Positions 13,412 through 16,042 of a stretch of 16,042 nt of DNA are shown one piece after another. The stretch spans positions 1-16,042 of the forward strand of contig CACXGH010000112.1 in the NCBI GenBank assembly GCA_902767175.1, in the 5' to 3' direction. How positions within the stretch are numbered: position 1 is the first letter of the stretch; each line of letters opens with the position of its first letter. This DNA comes from an uncultured Ruminococcus sp. (GTDB taxonomy: Bacteria > Bacillota > Clostridia > Oscillospirales > Acutalibacteraceae). The position numbers were made by a program, and so were the translations under genes. The notes beneath the pieces were generated by a model, which worked only from the letters and a program-made list of their open reading frames with translations, ran no database searches and was not told where the DNA came from.

Positions 13412-14323
13412 TTATTTTCTTCCGACAAATCTTACTTCACAGCAAAGCTCCACATTCTTTTTTTCCTTTACAACCTTTTGTATATGTTCAATCAAGCCAA
13501 GTACATCTTCCGCACTTGCTCCGTTATCGTTTACAATAAACCCTGCGTGCTTGGGACTTACCTGTGCACCGCCGTATTCATACCCCTTAAGACCGCATTC
13601 CTCTATAAGAGCCGCAGCATATCCGTTTTCAGGCCGCTTGAATACACTTCCGGCACTTGGGTGGTTGATAGGCTGCTTTTCCTTGCGCCTTTCCATAAGC
13701 TCCTGCATTCTTTCGTATATCTTATCCTGCGCTCTCGGAGTAAGACGGAAGGACGCACGGAGGATTATATTATCCGTGTCGGTAAAAACACTGTGACGGT
13801 ATGAAAAATCAAGCTCATCATCTCTGCATCGCTTTATATTGCCGCTGCTGTCCATATAATCTACAGCAATGGCTGTGTCTTTTATCTCACCGTCATATGC
13901 CCCTGCGTTCATATAGACCGCTCCGCCTACAGAGCCGGGTATTCCCCATGCAAATTCAAGTCCGCCAAGTGACATATTCTTTGCGAAATTACAGAGTCTC
14001 GCAAGTGTAGATCCTGCACCGCAGCGAATCACATTGTCCTCGGCAAGTGTTATCTCATTGAATTCTCCGCTTAGATGTATAACAAGTCCGTCTATTCCCT
14101 TATCGGATACAAGAAGATTTGAACCTGAGCCAAGAATAAAATAAGGTACGCTATGCTTTTTGCACAGAAAAATGGTTTTTCTGAGAGAATCTGTATCCCT
14201 GACCTCGCAGTAGCAGTCCGCATTTCCTCCGATACGGAAACTTGTATGGTTTTTCATGCATTCGTCTGTATTTACTGTAATATTATCTTTTTTAAGCTGC
14301 TCAATAAATTCATTTGTTATCAT
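13412..14323 (-). CDS. murB: UDP-N-acetylenolpyruvoylglucosamine reductase (MurB)
   Basis: MurB reduces UDP-GlcNAc-enolpyruvate to UDP-MurNAc with NADPH and FAD in the cytoplasmic steps of peptidoglycan synthesis. The 303 residues show the FAD-binding segments NHTSFRIGGNADCY (25-38), FILGSGSNLLVSDKG (62-76) and WGIPGSVGGAVYMNAGAY (126-143). Catalytic candidates are R176 (FSYRHSVF), S226 (SAGSVFKRP) and E296 near the C terminus (CCEVRF). The length and the SAGSVFKRP form match the shorter Gram-positive type rather than the longer E. coli type. ATG 14323 has AGAGGT upstream. It follows hprK by 38 bp and precedes rapZ, an arrangement common in Clostridia. Confidence 0.96.
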   Translation of the reverse strand: MITNEFIEQLKKDNITVNTDECMKNHTSFRIGGNADCYCEVRDTDSLRKTIFLCKKHSVPYFILGSGSNLLVSDKGIDGLVIHLSGEFNEITLAEDNVIRCGAGSTLARLCNFAKNMSLGGLEFAWGIPGSVGGAVYMNAGAYDGEIKDTAIAVDYMDSSGNIKRCRDDELDFSYRHSVFTDTDNIILRASFRLTPRAQDKIYERMQELMERRKEKQPINHPSAGSVFKRPENGYAAALIEECGLKGYEYGGAQVSPKHAGFIVNDNGASAEDVLGLIEHIQKVVKEKKNVELCCEVRFVGRK

Positions 14324-14361
14324 AATTACCTCTATCTGCTTTATGATGTATTGATATGTGA

Positions 14362-15324
14362 TCAGAACGGTATAGTCTTTACACCGCTGTCTTCCTCTTC
14401 GGGAAGGTCAAGACCGAGAAGCTGAAACAGCTCACGGGCTGCGTTATATCCCATTTTGCGTTGACGGTTATTCATAGCTGCTACCTCGATGATAACTGCT
14501 AAGTTTCTGCCGGGCTTTACGGGTATAGTAAGTATCGGCACCTGATTACCGAGTATCTCTGTCATCTCGTTGCTCATACCCATTCTGTCATAGACCTTTT
14601 TGCTGTCCCACAGTTCAAGATTTATCACCATATCTATCTTTTCGCTCAGCTTTACGGAACCCATACCGAAAAGTCTTCTCGCATTGATAATACCTATGCC
14701 TCTCAGCTCTATGAAATGACGGATATTTGCAGGTGATGAGCCGATAAGCTGCTTATTGGAGATCCTTCTTATTTCAACGGCATCATCCGCTATAAGACGG
14801 TGTCCTCTCTTTACAAGCTCTATTGCAGTCTCACTCTTACCAACACCGCTGTCACCTACGATAAGAAGTCCTTCACCGTAAACTTCTACAAGCACACCGT
14901 GTCTTGTAACTCTCGGAGCAAGCTCTGTATTGAGCAGAGAGATAAGAGACGCCGAAAGTACAGAGGTAGTCTCCGGACTTCTCAGAACGGGTATTTTATA
15001 TTTTTCGGCAGCCGACATAAGCTCACCGTAGGGAATAATATTTCTTGTTACGATAATAGCAGGCGGCTGAAGAGAGAAAAGTCTTTCGATCACATGATAT
15101 CTCTGTTCGGTACTGAACTTATTCAGATAGCTGTTTTCGGTATTGCCGAAAATCATTATTCTTGAATTATCAAAGAAATCAAGAAATCCCGTAAGCTCAA
15201 GACCGGGTCTCGTTATATCACGGGAGATTATCTTTATAGTTTCGGGGTCATCCGGCATATAGGAGACCTCAAGGTCAATTTCTTGTATTATCTTTGCCAA
15301 TGTAACGGAAAATTTCGTTTCCAT
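14362..15324 (-). CDS. hprK: HPr kinase/phosphorylase
   Basis: HprK phosphorylates and dephosphorylates Ser46 of HPr (and Crh where present), the central switch of carbon catabolite repression in Firmicutes. The ATG at 15324 follows CGGAGGTG. The 320-residue protein has the N-terminal domain (1-130), then H142 (TRHGVLVEV), Walker A GDSGVGKS at 157-164, LIADDAVEI (177-185) and the HprK signature region ELRGIGIINARRLFG (206-220). C-terminally it has ILTIPVKPGRNLA. All catalytic parts are present and the length is usual. It is the first gene of the hprK-murB-rapZ-whiA-vanZ operon, with a -10 element about 70 bp upstream. The PTS partner HPr is not encoded in this window. Confidence 0.97.
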   Translation of the reverse strand: METKFSVTLAKIIQEIDLEVSYMPDDPETIKIISRDITRPGLELTGFLDFFDNSRIMIFGNTENSYLNKFSTEQRYHVIERLFSLQPPAIIVTRNIIPYGELMSAAEKYKIPVLRSPETTSVLSASLISLLNTELAPRVTRHGVLVEVYGEGLLIVGDSGVGKSETAIELVKRGHRLIADDAVEIRRISNKQLIGSSPANIRHFIELRGIGIINARRLFGMGSVKLSEKIDMVINLELWDSKKVYDRMGMSNEMTEILGNQVPILTIPVKPGRNLAVIIEVAAMNNRQRKMGYNAARELFQLLGLDLPEEEDSGVKTIPF

Positions 15325-15392
15325 ATATACACCTCCGTTTATTTTTCAGGAAATCAATTCCTTTTTATGTCCTTCCGAAAACTGTTGTATTC

Positions 15393-15421
15393 ATTATATA
15401 CTATTTTTTTTATTTTTAAAA
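15393..15421 (-). promoter_or_regulatory. Probable promoter of the hprK operon
   Basis: On the minus strand a perfect TATAAT (15398-15393) lies about 69 bp before the hprK start. The matching -35 position (15421-15416) reads TTTTAA, a poor consensus in a very AT-rich stretch. The leader to 15324 contains a small 5-bp hairpin (AGGAA/TTCCT) and the CGGAGGTG ribosome site. Confidence 0.45.
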
Positions 15422-15481
15422 GGGTTTTATTATAAATAATATAAGGAATTTCAAAAAACACTTTTGTTTATTGCTGTTCCG

Positions 15482-15490
15482 TGGTATAAT
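15482..15490 (+). promoter_or_regulatory. Extended -10 promoter of the glycosyltransferase gene
   Basis: TGGTATAAT combines a TG dinucleotide and a perfect TATAAT, an extended -10 element. The -35 region is only T-rich (TTGTTT at 15464-15469, 15-bp spacer). The predicted transcript starts near 15497. With the leftward hprK promoter it makes 15325-15541 a divergent control region with no gene. Confidence 0.6.
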
Positions 15491-15541
15491 ATGATATAAA
15501 TTAAAAGATAAATTTTATAAAATATTATAATTGGTGATGGT

Positions 15542-16042
15542 ATGCGAATTCTGATTTTTACCGAGGTACTTGCCCCCTATGTAAGCGGTATTTCAAGCTA
15601 TGTCGAGGTACTGCGAAAAGGCCTTGAGGAGCTTGGGCATCAGGTTCTTATAGTGACCTCAAGTCCTCATTTAAAAGAGCTTTCATATAAAGACGGAATA
15701 ATCCGCTGTCCCGCAAAGTCTGTCGGCAGCAAATACGGCTACGAATGCAAGAATTACAACGACCCTTCTCTGATAACTTTTGTTTCGTCATTCAAGCCCG
15801 ATGTAGTTCATATCCATACTGACACAAAAATCGGATATATGGGACTGCTCGTTGCAGACAAAACATATTCTCCTGTTGTTTTCACTATACATGATTATTT
15901 CATGGACAGATATGCCGCATCAAGCTCTGACCTGCTGTGGAACCTAAAGACTTATTTTGAAAAGCGCCATTTCAGAGATATGCTTGACAACTCAGATGTT
16001 GTCTGCTCATCATGCAGCAGAGCATCTCTCTTTGTACAGAAA
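15542..16042 (+). CDS. GT4-family glycosyltransferase, N-terminal part (3' truncated by window edge)
   Basis: From ATG 15542 the frame is open to the last base, 167 codons. GGTGAT at 15533-15538 serves as ribosome site. The product begins MRILIFTEVLAPYVSGISSY, the usual first strand and glycine-rich acceptor loop of GT-B fold glycosyltransferases. It continues with a helix and GHQVLIVTS, then FKPDVVHIHTDTKIGYMGL and VVFTIHDYF, which match the N-terminal acceptor domain of family 4 enzymes. The HDYFMDRY position is reminiscent of diacylglycerol glucosyltransferases that make glycolipid anchors, but mannosyl- or other transferases are equally possible. The donor-binding C-terminal half with the EX7E motif is outside the window, so the sugar cannot be judged. 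It is transcribed divergently from hprK. Confidence 0.88.
   Translation, partial: MRILIFTEVLAPYVSGISSYVEVLRKGLEELGHQVLIVTSSPHLKELSYKDGIIRCPAKSVGSKYGYECKNYNDPSLITFVSSFKPDVVHIHTDTKIGYMGLLVADKTYSPVVFTIHDYFMDRYAASSSDLLWNLKTYFEKRHFRDMLDNSDVVCSSCSRASLFVQK

Overview
The window looks like a chromosomal segment from a low-to-moderate GC Firmicute of the Ruminococcus/Oscillospiraceae type. The basis is an hprK-murB-rapZ-whiA cluster, good AGGAGG-like ribosome sites, sigma-A-like promoters with 17-bp spacers, a Cthe_2159-like carbohydrate-binding lipoprotein and an NADP-type glutamate dehydrogenase. The species assignment is inference, because there is no rRNA in the window.

Left part (1-2940, + strand). 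The 3' end of a glutamate dehydrogenase gene is closed by a textbook terminator with a UUCG tetraloop. After it comes an accessory unit with its own promoter: a small uncharacterised protein (963-1490), about 235 nt of strikingly self-complementary non-coding sequence, and a free-standing 403-aa reverse transcriptase (RT). The RNA region holds a 10-bp hairpin, a 17-bp terminal stem ending just before the RT ribosome site, a possible H-type pseudoknot inside it and a further hairpin. This is the most interesting part of the window: an RT with a probable dedicated structured RNA, not a canonical group II intron, retron or diversity-generating retroelement.

Middle part (2941-7636, + strand). This is a cell-surface and sensing block. 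It has a lipoprotein with a beta-helix carbohydrate-binding domain, a small secreted basic protein built of 78-bp repeats, then an OmpR-type response regulator and its overlapping histidine kinase. The lipoprotein promoter is preceded and overlapped by four TTCC motifs at exact 11-bp spacing, the arrangement expected of an OmpR/PhoB-family operator, so the downstream regulator may control it.

Right part (7637-15324, - strand). HprK, MurB, RapZ, WhiA and a VanZ-like protein form a tight operon transcribed leftwards. It is followed by a cardiolipin synthase, a membrane zinc-ribbon protein and a flavodoxin-domain lipoprotein. The rapZ-yvcK-whiA order common in Firmicutes lacks yvcK here. A 12-codon ORF overlaps a terminator-like hairpin between vanZ and cls. 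The flavodoxin gene converges on the histidine kinase gene at a shared 10-bp hairpin. At the right edge, divergent from hprK, a GT4-type glycosyltransferase gene begins with an extended -10 promoter and runs off the window.
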